A stretch of DNA of 64,000 bases from an uncultured Alphaproteobacteria bacterium (GCA_903822175.1 CAIJOB010000004.1:1-64000), one strand, 5' to 3'. Counted from the stretch's first letter, positions 24,965 to 34,784 are shown. Program-made: numbers and translations. Notes: a model not told the origin generated them from the letters alone.

Positions 24965-25978
24965 ATGTCCAACACCATTCCCGAAGCCCTGCGCCCCGCG
25001 GTCGACCGCGGCCTGATGGCGGCGTTCGGCACGAGCGAGCTCGACAGCGCCACACCGCTCTCCGGCGGCCTGAGCGGGGCCGGCCTCTGGCGCATCCGGG
25101 TCGGCGGCATTCCCTATGTGCTGAAGATCGAGGCGGGCCAGCATGCCGTGGCCGATCCGGCCCGCAGCTACATCTGCATGCGCATCGCCGCCCAGGCGTT
25201 CCTCGCCCCGCGGGTGCGCTACGCCGAGCCCGCCGACGGCGTGGCGATCATCGAGCATGTGGCGCCGGTCCAGCTGCACGAATATCCCGCCGCCGGCCAC
25301 GCTCTGATCGTCGAACTGGCCCAGAGCGCGCGACTGCTGCACCAGACGCCGGCCTTCCCGCCCCAGTGCGATTACCTCGACGGCGTGAGCGACCTGATCG
25401 ACCGGTTCAGGGCGCTGGACATCCTGGAGGCCGGCGCCACCGACGAACTTTTCGCCCGTTTCGCGGACCTGCGCGGCGCCTATCGCACGCGCCAGGAAGA
25501 CCTGGTCTCCAGCCACAACGATCTCAATCCCGGCAACATCGTCTACGACGGCCAACGCCTGTGGCTGGTCGACTGGGACGCCGCCTTCCTGGCCGACCGC
25601 TACGTGGACCTGGCGACGCTCGCCGGCTGGTTCACCCGAGATGCAGCCGGCGAGGAGAAGCTGCTCGCCACCTACTTCGGCCGCCCGCCGGCGCTGCGGG
25701 AGCGCGCCCGGTTCGAGGTGATGCGGCGAGTGAACCACCTCTTCACCGGCGTGATCTTCCTGATCACGGCCGCCACAGAGCGGCCCGGCGCGCGCATCGC
25801 CGACCGCATGCTCGCGGGACCGGGCCTATCGGACCTGCACACCCAGCTGCGCACCGGCCAGTTCGCTATGCTCGAATGGGAGAACCGGGTCACCTACGGC
25901 AAGGCCCGCCTGGCGGCTGCGCTCGAGGGTCTGCGGGCGCCTGAATTCGCCGCCGCGCTCGCGCAATTGGCCGCCTGA
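24965..25978 (+). CDS. APH/choline-kinase-like phosphotransferase
   Basis: A 337-residue small-molecule kinase of the aminoglycoside phosphotransferase/choline kinase fold. The N-lobe has LSGGLSGAGLWRIRVGGIPYVLK with the ATP-binding Lys. The catalytic loop is SSHNDLNPGNIVYDG and the metal-binding Asp is in WLVDWDAAFLADRYVDLATL. Similar genes are often choline, ethanolamine or thiamine kinases, and the substrate cannot be read here. The start at 24965 is 26 bases behind a palindromic operator, so the gene looks individually controlled. Confidence 0.85.
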   Translation: MSNTIPEALRPAVDRGLMAAFGTSELDSATPLSGGLSGAGLWRIRVGGIPYVLKIEAGQHAVADPARSYICMRIAAQAFLAPRVRYAEPADGVAIIEHVAPVQLHEYPAAGHALIVELAQSARLLHQTPAFPPQCDYLDGVSDLIDRFRALDILEAGATDELFARFADLRGAYRTRQEDLVSSHNDLNPGNIVYDGQRLWLVDWDAAFLADRYVDLATLAGWFTRDAAGEEKLLATYFGRPPALRERARFEVMRRVNHLFTGVIFLITAATERPGARIADRMLAGPGLSDLHTQLRTGQFAMLEWENRVTYGKARLAAALEGLRAPEFAAALAQLAA

Positions 25979-26043
25979 CCACACGGCTGATTGACGCGAC
26001 CCGCCGCGCGGGCATTGTCCGTCCACGGTTGGGGAGAAGCGGC

Positions 26044-27369
26044 ATGCGTGGATATCGGACGTTCGGCCTGGCGGTTGGCCTGGCTCTGCTGGCGGGGTCG
26101 GCGGCGCTCGCCCAGCCCACCGACGCGCAGCTCAAGGCCCGGGTCGCCGCGGTGCTGGCGAAGACCCCGCTGATCGACGGCCACAACGACTTTCCCTGGG
26201 AAGTGCGCGAGCGCTGGGCGCAGAAGACCGGCGCCTTCGACTTCAAGTCCGACCTCAGCCACACCCCGCCGGTGCCCGGCGGCGAGGGCCAAGGCGGCCT
26301 GATGACCGACATCCCGCGCCTGCATGCCGGCGGCGTCGGCGGCCAGTTCTGGAGCGTCTACATCCCGGTCAGCATCACCGGCCCGGCCGCCGTGCAGACC
26401 ACCATCGAGCAGATCGACATCGTCAAGCGCCTGGCCGCCCGCTACCCGGCCGACCTTGGCATGGCCTATACCGCCGACGACATCGTGCGCCTGCACAAGG
26501 AGGGCCGCGTGGCCTCGCTGGTCGGCGTCGAGGGCGGCCACCAGATCGACGACTCCATGGCCGTGCTGCGCGCCTACTATGCGCTCGGCGCGCGCTACAT
26601 GACGCTGGCCCACGCCACCGACAACGCCTTCGCCGACAGCGCCACCGACAATCCCAAGCACCACGGCCTCACCCCCTTCGGCAAGGCCGTGGTCGGCGAG
26701 ATGAACCGCCTGGGCATGCTGGTCGACCTGAGCCACGTCTCGCCCGACGTGATGCGCCAGGCGCTGGAGGTCTCCCAGGCGCCGGTGATCTTCTCCCACT
26801 CTGGCGCACGCGCGGTGGACGAGCATCCGCGCAACGTGCCCGACGACGTACTGGAGATGGTCGCCAAGAACCACGGGGTGGTGATGGCCAACTTCGCCAC
26901 CAACTACGTCAATCACGACCGCGCCGTCTGGAACGCCGATCAGGCGGCGGAGCGGGCGCGCACCAACACCCCGCCGTTCGGCGGCCTCTACGTCGGCCAA
27001 CCGGAAAAAGCGGCGGCCTACATGAAGGCCTGGGAGGCGGCGCATCCCAAGCCGCGCGTGACGATCCCCATGGTCGCCGACCACATCGAGCACATCGCCA
27101 AGGTCTGCGGCCACGACTGCGTGGGCCTGGGCTCCGATTTCGACGGCATCCCCGATACGCCGGAAGGGCTGGAGGGTGTCGACAAATACCCCGCCCTGCT
27201 GGTGGAGCTCGCCCGGCGCGGCTGGAGCGACGAGGACCTCGGCAAGCTCGCCGGCGGCAACCTGCTGCGCGCGCTCCGCGAGACCGAGGTGGCCGCCAAG
27301 CGCCTGCAGGCGGCGGGGCTGGCGTCCGAAGCCACCCTCGCAGAACTGGATGGGCCCGCTAAGCGCTAG
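26044..27369 (+). CDS. Exported membrane-type dipeptidase (peptidase M19)
   Basis: A 441-residue zinc dipeptidase. A signal peptide (MRGYRTFGLAVGLALLAGSA, cleaved near ALAQP) precedes the catalytic TIM barrel. Metal and active-site signatures are PLIDGHNDFPW, VEGGHQIDDSMAVLRAYY, MLVDLSHVSPDVM, VIFSHSGARAVDEHPRNVPD and VGLGSDFDG. GGGGAGAAG precedes the ATG at 26044. The family cleaves dipeptides, including D-amino-acid ones and some beta-lactams. Its stop shares CTAG with the convergent transporter. Confidence 0.92.
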   Translation: MRGYRTFGLAVGLALLAGSAALAQPTDAQLKARVAAVLAKTPLIDGHNDFPWEVRERWAQKTGAFDFKSDLSHTPPVPGGEGQGGLMTDIPRLHAGGVGGQFWSVYIPVSITGPAAVQTTIEQIDIVKRLAARYPADLGMAYTADDIVRLHKEGRVASLVGVEGGHQIDDSMAVLRAYYALGARYMTLAHATDNAFADSATDNPKHHGLTPFGKAVVGEMNRLGMLVDLSHVSPDVMRQALEVSQAPVIFSHSGARAVDEHPRNVPDDVLEMVAKNHGVVMANFATNYVNHDRAVWNADQAAERARTNTPPFGGLYVGQPEKAAAYMKAWEAAHPKPRVTIPMVADHIEHIAKVCGHDCVGLGSDFDGIPDTPEGLEGVDKYPALLVELARRGWSDEDLGKLAGGNLLRALRETEVAAKRLQAAGLASEATLAELDGPAKR

Positions 27370-29042
27370 TCGTGCAGCGACCGGTGCTTGGTCTCGGGTA
27401 GCAGGAAGATCGTCACCACGGTCGCCAGCAGGGTGAAGGCGAAGGGGTACCAGAGGCCGGAATAGATGTTGCCCACGGCGGCGACGATGGCGAAGGCGGT
27501 GAAGGGGACGAAGCCGCCGACCCAGCCGGTGCCGATATGGTAGGGCAGCGAGAGCGCCGTGTAGCGGATGCGGGTCGGGAACAGCTCCACCAGGCAGGCG
27601 GCGATCGGCCCGAACAGCGCGGTCGAGGCGATCACGAAGACCATCAGGATACCGATCGCGGCGGGGAAGTTGATCCGCTTGGGATCGGCCTTGGCCGGAT
27701 AGCCCGCGCGGGCCAGGCCCTCCTTGATCTGGGTCTCGACGCTGGTCTTCAGCGCCTTGGCGACGTCCTTGGGCAGACCGCGGGCGTCGAGCGAGTCGAT
27801 GGTCGCGTAGCCGACCCGCACCATGGCCGCCTGCCCCGGTTGTCCGGCCTGGTTGATGTAGGAGACCCCGGCGTTGGCCAGGGCGGTCTTGGCGATGTCG
27901 CAGGACGAGGTGAAGGACGCCTTGCCGACCGGATCGAACTGCAGCGAGCAGTCGGCGGGGTCGGCGATCACCGTGGCGGGCGACGCCGCCGTGGCCTCCG
28001 CCAGCGCCGGGTTCAGCGCGTTCGCCAGCATGTGGAAGCCGGGGAAGTAGGCGACCAGCATCAGGATCATGCCGAACAGCAGCACAGGCTTGCGCCCCAG
28101 CTTGTCGGAGAGCCAGCCGAAGAACACGTAGCAAGGCGCGCTCAACGCCACGATCAGCATCATCAACAGGTTGATGGTCGCCGGATCGACCTTCAGGAAC
28201 TTCTCCATGAAGGTCTGCACGTAGAAGAAGGCCGTGTACCAGACGGCGCCCTGGGCGAACATGATGCCGACCAGGGCGATCAGCACGATCTTCAGGTGCT
28301 TCCACTGTCCAAAGGCCTCGGCGAACGGCGCCTTCGACTGGGTCCCCTCCTCCTTCATGGCGGCGAAGGCCGGGCTTTCGGTCAGCTTCATGCGCATGAA
28401 CACCGAGACCGCCAGCAGGGCCGAGGACAGCAGGAACGGAATCCGCCAGCCCCAGGCGTCGAAGGCCGTGGGACCGAACAGCTTACCGAGCGTCAGACGG
28501 GTCGTCAGGATCACCAGCAACGCCCCGAACAGGCCAAAGGCGGCGGCGGTCTGCACCCAGCTCGTCGAGCGGCCGCGCGCGTCAGACGGCGCATGCTCGC
28601 AGACGTAGGTCGCGGCCCCGCCGTATTCGCCACCGAGCGCAAAGCCCTGCAGGATCCGCATCAGCAGCAGCAGGATCGGCGCGGTGATCCCCGCCGTCGC
28701 GTAGCTGGGCAACAGGCCGATCGCCACGGTCGCGCCGCCCATCAGGGCCACGGTCACCAGGAAGGCGCCCTTGCGGCCCACCCGGTCGCCGATCCGCCCG
28801 AACACCAGCGCGCCCACCGGCCGGAACGCAAAGCCCGCCCCGAAGAGGGCGAGCGCGGCGATATAGCCCGCCGTGTCGTTGAGGCCGGAGAAGAAGGTCT
28901 TGGAGATGACCTGCGTCAGGCTGCCAAAGACGAAGAAGTCGTACCACTCAAAGGTCGCGCCGGTGGCGGACGCGGCGACGACCGTGCGCAGGCTGGCGCT
29001 GGGGATCGGCTCAGCCGCAGTGTCCGCCGTCATCTCCGCCAC
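27366..29042 (-). CDS. MHS-family (metabolite:H+ symporter) MFS transporter
   Basis: A 558-residue MFS permease of the ProP/KgtP type, importing a carboxylate or osmolyte with protons. The subgroup is shown by the start (ATGATFEWYDFFVFGSL), FGRIGDRVGRKGAF and RILQGFALGGEYGGAATYV. Twelve hydrophobic segments are apparent. An extra loop of about 110 residues between segments 8 and 9 carries two Cys (PADCSLQF and TSSCDIAK) and likely faces the periplasm. The start is GTG at 29042 with AGGGGG ahead; an ATG three codons in lacks spacing. The substrate is unknown; the neighbouring dipeptidase may hint at amino acids. Confidence 0.88.
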   Translation of the reverse strand: MAEMTADTAAEPIPSASLRTVVAASATGATFEWYDFFVFGSLTQVISKTFFSGLNDTAGYIAALALFGAGFAFRPVGALVFGRIGDRVGRKGAFLVTVALMGGATVAIGLLPSYATAGITAPILLLLMRILQGFALGGEYGGAATYVCEHAPSDARGRSTSWVQTAAAFGLFGALLVILTTRLTLGKLFGPTAFDAWGWRIPFLLSSALLAVSVFMRMKLTESPAFAAMKEEGTQSKAPFAEAFGQWKHLKIVLIALVGIMFAQGAVWYTAFFYVQTFMEKFLKVDPATINLLMMLIVALSAPCYVFFGWLSDKLGRKPVLLFGMILMLVAYFPGFHMLANALNPALAEATAASPATVIADPADCSLQFDPVGKASFTSSCDIAKTALANAGVSYINQAGQPGQAAMVRVGYATIDSLDARGLPKDVAKALKTSVETQIKEGLARAGYPAKADPKRINFPAAIGILMVFVIASTALFGPIAACLVELFPTRIRYTALSLPYHIGTGWVGGFVPFTAFAIVAAVGNIYSGLWYPFAFTLLATVVTIFLLPETKHRSLHD

Positions 29043-29113
29043 GTGGTGTTCCCCCTAGATTCGTTGGGGAACCTCTATCACCGCTTCCCGCCCCGCCGGA
29101 AGCGGGAGGCGTG

Positions 29114-30037
29114 CTAGCAGGTCTTGTGCTTGGGGTTGCCGGCGATGGCGGGAAGCGCGTGGATGTATTCGCCGAGCGCGGCGTTGTCGGCGTCGGGCAG
29201 CTTCGAGGTCGAGGCGATGACGTCCTTCATGCCGTCCGGCTCGTTGAAGCACTTGTCGGTGCCCGACTTCAGGAAGTCGGTGATGTCCTGCGCGCTCCAG
29301 TCGCCGAGGCCGTCCTTGCTGGGCGTGATGTTGCTGGCGAACCGGCCGCCGGCTTCCAGGTTCGGCGCGCCGTCATAGAGCTGCGCCATTTCCTCGCCGC
29401 CCAGCGCATTGCGCGGCGTGTGGCACTCGGCGCAGTGCGAGGGGCCCTCGGCGAGATATTCACCGCGGTTCCAGGCGGCCGATTTCTTCGGATCGGCCAC
29501 GAACTCGTGCGGATGGAAATAGAGCAGCTTCCAGCCGCCGACCGCGAGGCGGATGTTGAACGGGAAGTGGATCTCATGCGGCGCGGTGGGCTGGGCGATG
29601 GCCGGCAGGGTCTTCATGTAGGCGAAGAGGTCGCGCACGTCGGTGGTCTTCATCAGGCTGTAGGAGGCGTAGGGGAAGGCCGGATAGAGGTGCTCGCCGT
29701 GGCGCCCCGTGCCGCGCTTCATGGCGTTGACGAACTCGGCTTCCGTCCAGCCGCCGATGCCGAACTTCGGGTCCGGCGAAATGTTCGGCGTGACGAAGGT
29801 CCCGAACGGCGACTTCAGCTTCAGGCCGCCGGCCAGCTGGGTGCGGTCGCTCTGGCCGGGCGCGGTGTGGCAGGCCGAGCAGTTGCCGGCGGTGAACATC
29901 AGTTGGCCGTTGGCGACGTCGGGGTGATAGCCGGCCGCTAGCTCGGAAGCGGGCAGCGTCTGCGGGCGGGTGATGAACAGGCCGGCGCACACGCCGACCA
30001 CCACCAGCACGATGAGCCAGATCAGAATCCGCCGCAT
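29114..30037 (-). CDS. Membrane-anchored dihaem cytochrome c
   Basis: A 307-residue protein with an N-terminal anchor (ILIWLIVLVVVGVCAGLFI) and two haem c sites, CSACH (53-57) and CAECH (202-206), each in a class I-like domain with later Met-containing segments. It resembles the cytochrome c subunits of membrane sugar or alcohol dehydrogenases and of c4-type carriers, but no dehydrogenase subunit is adjacent. It is the first of three c-type cytochromes on this strand. It should pass electrons in the periplasm. Confidence 0.88.
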   Translation of the reverse strand: MRRILIWLIVLVVVGVCAGLFITRPQTLPASELAAGYHPDVANGQLMFTAGNCSACHTAPGQSDRTQLAGGLKLKSPFGTFVTPNISPDPKFGIGGWTEAEFVNAMKRGTGRHGEHLYPAFPYASYSLMKTTDVRDLFAYMKTLPAIAQPTAPHEIHFPFNIRLAVGGWKLLYFHPHEFVADPKKSAAWNRGEYLAEGPSHCAECHTPRNALGGEEMAQLYDGAPNLEAGGRFASNITPSKDGLGDWSAQDITDFLKSGTDKCFNEPDGMKDVIASTSKLPDADNAALGEYIHALPAIAGNPKHKTC

Positions 30038-30070
30038 GATCGTCCCCCTACCGCCGCCGTCGCCTCAGGC

Positions 30071-30523
30071 TCAGGACTTCTTCTTCATGCGATAGACGTC
30101 GTGGCAGCTCTTGCAGGTCGCGCCGACCGCCGCGTAGGCGGTCTTGAAGCCGGCGGCGTCGGCGGACTTGCCGGCGGTGGTCGCCAGCGTCGCCATCTCG
30201 GTCAGGCGCTTGTCGAAATCGGCCTTGTTTTCCCAGACCTTCGGGTCGGCCTCGGTCTTCGGGTCCGCGCCGCTGCCGGCCGGATAGAGGCCGTGCAGCT
30301 TCTTGGCGTTGGCGGCGACGCCGTCCATCAGGGTCTTGGCCTTGGCCGCGTCGAAGGTCGCCGGCGTGTTGATCGCCGCGGCTTCCTTCATCGATTGGCC
30401 TACCGCCTTCATCGTGGCCTGACGTTCCTCGACTGGATTGCCGGCGGAAACCGCCGCGCAGGTGACGCCAAAGGCCAGGCCCGCGCCAAGAACGGCGGCC
30501 CAAACGGTGTGCGAACGCTTCAT
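30071..30523 (-). CDS. Cytochrome c' (class II)
   Basis: A 150-residue exported haem protein. A signal peptide ends near AVSAGNP, then comes a four-helix bundle (VEERQATMKAVGQSMKEAAA) with the single haem site CKSCH at 137-141, close to the C-terminus, as expected for class II. Cytochromes c' bind NO or CO and are linked to nitric-oxide tolerance. The gene lies 33 bases from the dihaem cytochrome gene, whose start lies beyond its stop, so it is upstream of that gene in a probable shared transcript. Confidence 0.92.
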   Translation of the reverse strand: MKRSHTVWAAVLGAGLAFGVTCAAVSAGNPVEERQATMKAVGQSMKEAAAINTPATFDAAKAKTLMDGVAANAKKLHGLYPAGSGADPKTEADPKVWENKADFDKRLTEMATLATTAGKSADAAGFKTAYAAVGATCKSCHDVYRMKKKS

Positions 30524-30621
30524 GAAAGGCTCCGGGTAGCCTGAAAATGCAGGCGTGAAAGGGTGTCTGTATCGAGGTCGGTCAAGTCGGTCAGAGAGCT
30601 AGCATAAGCCTCTGCGCGCTC

Positions 30622-31023
30622 TCAACCTTTCAGGCTCATCAGATAGTCGGCGAGCGCCTTGGCGGCCTTGGCGTCGGTCGCGCCGCCGTAGTCCATCTTG
30701 TTGCCGGGCACGGCCTTGGCCGGGTCGAGGATGAAGGCTGCGAGCGTGTCGGCGCTCCAGGTGATCCCGGAGTTCTTCAGCGCATCCGAATAATCGACGT
30801 CAGGCGCCGTCCCCGCCTTGCGGCCGCCGACCCCGAACAGGTTCGGCCCCACCGATGGCGCGGCCTTGGGGGTCGATTCGTGGCAGGCGCTGCAGATCGC
30901 GAAATCGGCGGGCGGCGCAGGCTGGGCCAACGCGGCCCCGGCGCAGAGCGCGGCGGCGGCCCCCGTGGCGGCAGCGAGGGCGGCAAGGCCGATGAGGCGG
31001 CTAGGGGTCGGGACGACGGTCAT
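30622..31023 (-). CDS. Cytochrome c, class I
   Basis: A 133-residue exported cytochrome. The signal peptide region (LIGLAALAAATGAAAALCAG) ends near ALAQP, then the haem site CSACH (44-48), GPNLFGVGGRKAG, and GNKMDYGG with the probable Met axial ligand. The form is that of small mitochondrial-type cytochrome c carriers. It precedes the cytochrome c' gene on the same strand by about 100 bases, so it may have its own promoter or lead the cluster. Confidence 0.92.
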   Translation of the reverse strand: MTVVPTPSRLIGLAALAAATGAAAALCAGAALAQPAPPADFAICSACHESTPKAAPSVGPNLFGVGGRKAGTAPDVDYSDALKNSGITWSADTLAAFILDPAKAVPGNKMDYGGATDAKAAKALADYLMSLKG

Positions 31024-31090
31024 CTCAGCTCCTGAAGGGAATCCCCACTGACGGGATCCTAGGGGCGGAGCAGTAGCATCGGTTCGTCAC

Positions 31091-33457
31091 CTAGCGGAAG
31101 CCGGCGAAAGCTCGGGCGGCAGCGGTTTCCGCCGCTTCCGGGGCGGGCGCACTCAACCGGGCGATCTCGCGCAGCAGGGTGCCGGGCGAGATCGGCTTGC
31201 CGACCACGCCGTCCATGCCGGCGTCCAGATAGGCGCGGCGCTGGTGGGCCAGCACATTGGCGGTCAGCGCCACGATCGGCGTTTCGGCCGCGGCGCCGCC
31301 GAGCGCGCGGATGCGGCGCGCCGCCTCCAGCCCGTCGATGCCCGGCATCTGCACGTCCATCAGGATCAGGTGGAAGTCGCCGGTCTGCGCGGCCTCGACG
31401 CCTAGATAGCCATCGGCGGCCGTGGCGACCTGGGCCCCCAGGCTTTCCAGCAGCTTGGTGGCGATCATCCGGTTGGTGGGATTGTCCTCGACCACGAGCA
31501 CGCGCAGGCCGTCGAGCACGGGCTCCAGGCTCTCATAGGTCTCGGCCACGGGCTCCGCGGCTGGCGCGGCGATCTCCAGCCAGAAGTTGGACCCCAGGCC
31601 CTCCTCGGAGGAGAAGCCCACGGCGCCGGACATCATCTCGGCCAGCTTCTTGGTGATCGCCAGGCCGAGGCCCGAGCCGCCGAACTTGCGGGTGGTGGAC
31701 GCGTCGCCCTGGTCGAAGCGCTGGAAGATGCGGCCCTGGGCTTCCGCCGGGATGCCCACCCCGGTGTCGATCACCTCGAAGCGCAGGAAGCCTGTGCGGG
31801 GGCTCGTGCAACGGACCGTCACCGAGCCGCGCTCGGTGAACTTCACCGCATTGCCCACCAGGTTGAACAGCGCCTGGCGCACCCGCACCGGGTCGGAGCG
31901 CACCCAGCCCAGGTTGGCGTCGGCGTCGAGGCGCAGGAGCAGGCCCTTGGCGTCGGCCTGCGGGCGCAGCAGACGCACCACGCCTTCCACCAGGCCGCGC
32001 GGATCCAGCGCCTCGTCGGCCAGCTCCAGGCGCCCAGCCTCGATCTTCGAGAAGTCGATGACGTCGTTCAGGAGTTCCGCCAGCATCTGGCCGCAGGAGA
32101 GCGCCTCCTCCAGCATGTGGCGGCCCTCCTCGGTGAGCTTCTCGCCCTTGAGCAGATGCAGCACGCCCATCACCCCGTTCATCGGCGTGCGGATCTCGTG
32201 GCTCATATTGGCCAGGAAGGCGGACTTGGCCTCGCCGGCGGCCTCAGCGGCGCGCTGGGCTTCCAGGAGCGCGATCTCCTGGCGCTTGCGCTCGTCGAAG
32301 TCCTGGATCAGGCCCACGGCCTTCAGCCAGCGGCCGTTGCGGCCCACTTTCAGGTGGTGCGAGATGCGCACCCAGCGGGTCTCGCCGTCGGCGCGGACGA
32401 TGCGCGCATCGAAGGCGCCGGCCTGGCTGTCGCCGGTGTGCAGCCTGCGGAACGACTCGCGCACATGATCAAGGTCGTCGGGGTGGAAGCCCGGGAAGCG
32501 CAGCTGGGTGGCTTCCTGATAGGTGGCGTTGTCCTGGCCGGTGATCTTCACGAATTCCGGCGAGGCCCAGAAGGTCTTCGACACGTGGTCGATCTCATAG
32601 ACCCCGGCCTCGGCGGACTCGAGGGCGACGGCCAGGCGCTGGGCGTTGGCGTGGGCGTCGCGCTGCGCCTTCTTCATCTTCAGCTCGCCGCGGCGCGCCG
32701 CGTCGCGGGCGGTGGCCAGTTCGGTGATCTCTTCGGAGATGCCCTTCAGGGCGAAGACGCCCGGCCCGCGCGGCAGGGTACGGAAGGTGGCGCGCCAGGA
32801 GGTCCAGCGGCCGCCGACCTTCAGCCGGTGTTCCAGGGTCGCACCCTCGCCGGTCTGGACGGCATGCGCCATCAGCCGCTGGGTGTGTTCGCGGTCCTTG
32901 GGGTGAACGCGGGCGTAGAACTGGTCGGGGACCGAGATGTCCTCGATGTCGAAGCCGGTGAGAGTCAGCAGGTCCTGCGACCACTCGATGCGGTTTTCCA
33001 ACGGCTCATAGAGCCAGGCGCCGATCCCGGCGGATTCGCTGAGCTCACGGCGGAAGCGGCGTGTCTCCTCCAGCTCCTCGGCCCGGGCGCGCTCTTCGGT
33101 GGCGTCGCGCATGGTCACGATGAGGTCGCCGTCGGGCATCTTCTGGGTGCGCGAGGCGAACCAGCTCCACCCGCCGTCGCGGCGCTTCACCCGCATGGGA
33201 TTTTCGGCCACGTCGCCGGGCGCGAGCGCGCGAATGTGGTCGCGCACGACCGCGATGTCCTCGGGATGCAGGAATTCGAGCGCGCGCGCGCCGATCAGGT
33301 CGGCCTCATCCCAATCGGTGAGCGTCTTCCACGCGCCATTGACGAGCTTGAACCGGCCATCGGCGCCGATGACCTGCATCAGATCGCGGCTGTTCTCGAA
33401 CAGCCAACGGATCATCTCAGCTTTGTTGGCCGCGCCTGACGCGCTTTTTCCGGCCAT
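31091..33457 (-). CDS. PAS-PAS-PAS hybrid histidine kinase
   Basis: A 788-residue cytoplasmic sensor kinase. Three PAS domains occupy about residues 15-125, 135-250 and 275-390. A HisKA domain follows with the phosphorylated H420 in NMSHEIRTPMNGVMG, then a HATPase domain (NLVGNAVKF, DTGVGIP, GGSGLGLAITKKL), then a receiver with D701 in LILMDVQMPGIDG. There are no membrane segments, so the signal is cytoplasmic, perhaps redox or a small ligand. GGGGGGAA precedes the ATG at 33457. Such hybrids pass phosphate to a histidine phosphotransferase; chpT lies in this window, but a link is only possible, not shown. Confidence 0.93.
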   Translation of the reverse strand: MAGKSASGAANKAEMIRWLFENSRDLMQVIGADGRFKLVNGAWKTLTDWDEADLIGARALEFLHPEDIAVVRDHIRALAPGDVAENPMRVKRRDGGWSWFASRTQKMPDGDLIVTMRDATEERARAEELEETRRFRRELSESAGIGAWLYEPLENRIEWSQDLLTLTGFDIEDISVPDQFYARVHPKDREHTQRLMAHAVQTGEGATLEHRLKVGGRWTSWRATFRTLPRGPGVFALKGISEEITELATARDAARRGELKMKKAQRDAHANAQRLAVALESAEAGVYEIDHVSKTFWASPEFVKITGQDNATYQEATQLRFPGFHPDDLDHVRESFRRLHTGDSQAGAFDARIVRADGETRWVRISHHLKVGRNGRWLKAVGLIQDFDERKRQEIALLEAQRAAEAAGEAKSAFLANMSHEIRTPMNGVMGVLHLLKGEKLTEEGRHMLEEALSCGQMLAELLNDVIDFSKIEAGRLELADEALDPRGLVEGVVRLLRPQADAKGLLLRLDADANLGWVRSDPVRVRQALFNLVGNAVKFTERGSVTVRCTSPRTGFLRFEVIDTGVGIPAEAQGRIFQRFDQGDASTTRKFGGSGLGLAITKKLAEMMSGAVGFSSEEGLGSNFWLEIAAPAAEPVAETYESLEPVLDGLRVLVVEDNPTNRMIATKLLESLGAQVATAADGYLGVEAAQTGDFHLILMDVQMPGIDGLEAARRIRALGGAAAETPIVALTANVLAHQRRAYLDAGMDGVVGKPISPGTLLREIARLSAPAPEAAETAAARAFAGFR

Positions 33458-33544
33458 GAACGATTCCCCCCAAGGGCGAGCGAACCGTAACGGCCAGTTG
33501 TAAACATTCCCTTGGCCCACACCGGCGGCGCGAAGTCGCGCCAG

Positions 33545-33588
33545 CTCCTCTCCCCCGCGCAGCGAGAGGGAGAGGGCAGGGAGAGGGC
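33545..33588. repeat. Short copy of a purine-rich intergenic repeat
   Basis: The string CTCCTCTCCCCCGCG followed by AGCGAGAGGGAGAGGG and a repeated GGGAGAGGG closely matches one arm of the element at 51553-51656. It lies between the hybrid kinase and gcdH on non-coding DNA. Confidence 0.7.
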
Positions 33589-33593
33589 AAAGC

Positions 33594-34784
33594 CTAGAAC
33601 GCGTTCTCGCCGGTGATGGCGCGGCCCAGGATCAGCGCGTGGACGTCGTGGGCGCCTTCGTAGGTGTTCACGGTCTCCAGGTTCGCCGCGTGGCGCATCA
33701 CGTGGTACTCGCCCGAAATGCCGTTGCCGCCGTGCATGTCGCGGGCCTCGCGGGCGATGGCCAGCGCCTTGCCGCAGTTGTTGCGCTTCATCATCGAGAT
33801 GGCTTCCGGCACCCAGGCGCCCTCGTCGATCATCCGTCCGAGCGCCAGGGCGCCCTCGAAGCCGAGCGCGATCTCCGTCGACATGTCGGCCAGCTTCTTC
33901 TGCACCAGCTGGCGCGAGGAGAGCGGGCGTCCGAACAGCTTGCGGCTGGAGGTGTAGTCCCGCGCCGCATGCATGCAGAACTCGGCCGCGCCCATGGCGC
34001 CCCAGGCGATGCCGTAGCGCGCCTTGTTCAGGCAGGAGAACGGGCCGCGCAGGCCGCTGACGTTGGGCAGCATCATGTCGTCGGGCACGAAGACGTCGTC
34101 CAGCGCGATCTCGCCGGTGACCGAGGCCCGCAGGGAGAGCTTGTTCTGGATCTTCGGGGTCTCGAAGCCCTTGGAGCCGCGCTCCACCAGGAAGCCACGG
34201 ATCACGCCGTCGAGCTTGGCCCAGACCAGCGCCACGTCGCAGACCGGGGAATTGGTGATCCACATCTTGGCGCCCGATAGGGAATAGCCGCCGGTGACCT
34301 TCTTGGCCGTGGTGCGCATCGAGGCCGGGTCGGAGCCGCCGTCCGGCTCGGTCAGGCCGAAACAGCCGATGATCTCGCCCTTGGCCATGCCGGGCAGGAA
34401 CTTCATCCGCTGCTCTTCCGAGCCGAAGGCGTAGATCGGGTACATGACCAGCGACGACTGCACGCTCATCGCCGAGCGGTAGCCAGAGTCGACCGCCTCG
34501 ATCTCACGCGCGATCAGGCCGTAGGCCACGTGGTTGACCTCGGCGCAGCCGTACTTCTCCGGCAGCGTCGGGCCCAGGAAGCCAAGCTCGCCCATCTCGG
34601 TCATGATCTCGCGGTCGAACCGCTCCTCGGCATAGGCCGAGACCACCCGGGGCAAGAGCTTGTCGCGGGAATAGGCGCGGGCCGCCTCCCAGATCATCCG
34701 CTCGTCTTCCGACAAGCGCGAAGAAAGGTCGAAGGGGTCTTCCCAGCGGTAGGTCTTCTGCTCGGCGGCGGTGTCGAGGGCCAT
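33594..34784 (-). CDS. gcdH: Glutaryl-CoA dehydrogenase
   Basis: A 396-residue FAD enzyme that oxidises and decarboxylates glutaryl-CoA to crotonyl-CoA in lysine and tryptophan breakdown. It has the acyl-CoA dehydrogenase plan with subgroup marks: [40 protein letters not shown], and a C-terminus with the catalytic Glu in [20 protein letters not shown]. The ATG at 34784 is well placed. It follows an enoyl-CoA hydratase gene by 60 bases, consistent with the next step on crotonyl-CoA, so the two may form a short catabolic unit. Confidence 0.93.
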   Translation of the reverse strand: MALDTAAEQKTYRWEDPFDLSSRLSEDERMIWEAARAYSRDKLLPRVVSAYAEERFDREIMTEMGELGFLGPTLPEKYGCAEVNHVAYGLIAREIEAVDSGYRSAMSVQSSLVMYPIYAFGSEEQRMKFLPGMAKGEIIGCFGLTEPDGGSDPASMRTTAKKVTGGYSLSGAKMWITNSPVCDVALVWAKLDGVIRGFLVERGSKGFETPKIQNKLSLRASVTGEIALDDVFVPDDMMLPNVSGLRGPFSCLNKARYGIAWGAMGAAEFCMHAARDYTSSRKLFGRPLSSRQLVQKKLADMSTEIALGFEGALALGRMIDEGAWVPEAISMMKRNNCGKALAIAREARDMHGGNGISGEYHVMRHAANLETVNTYEGAHDVHALILGRAITGENAF

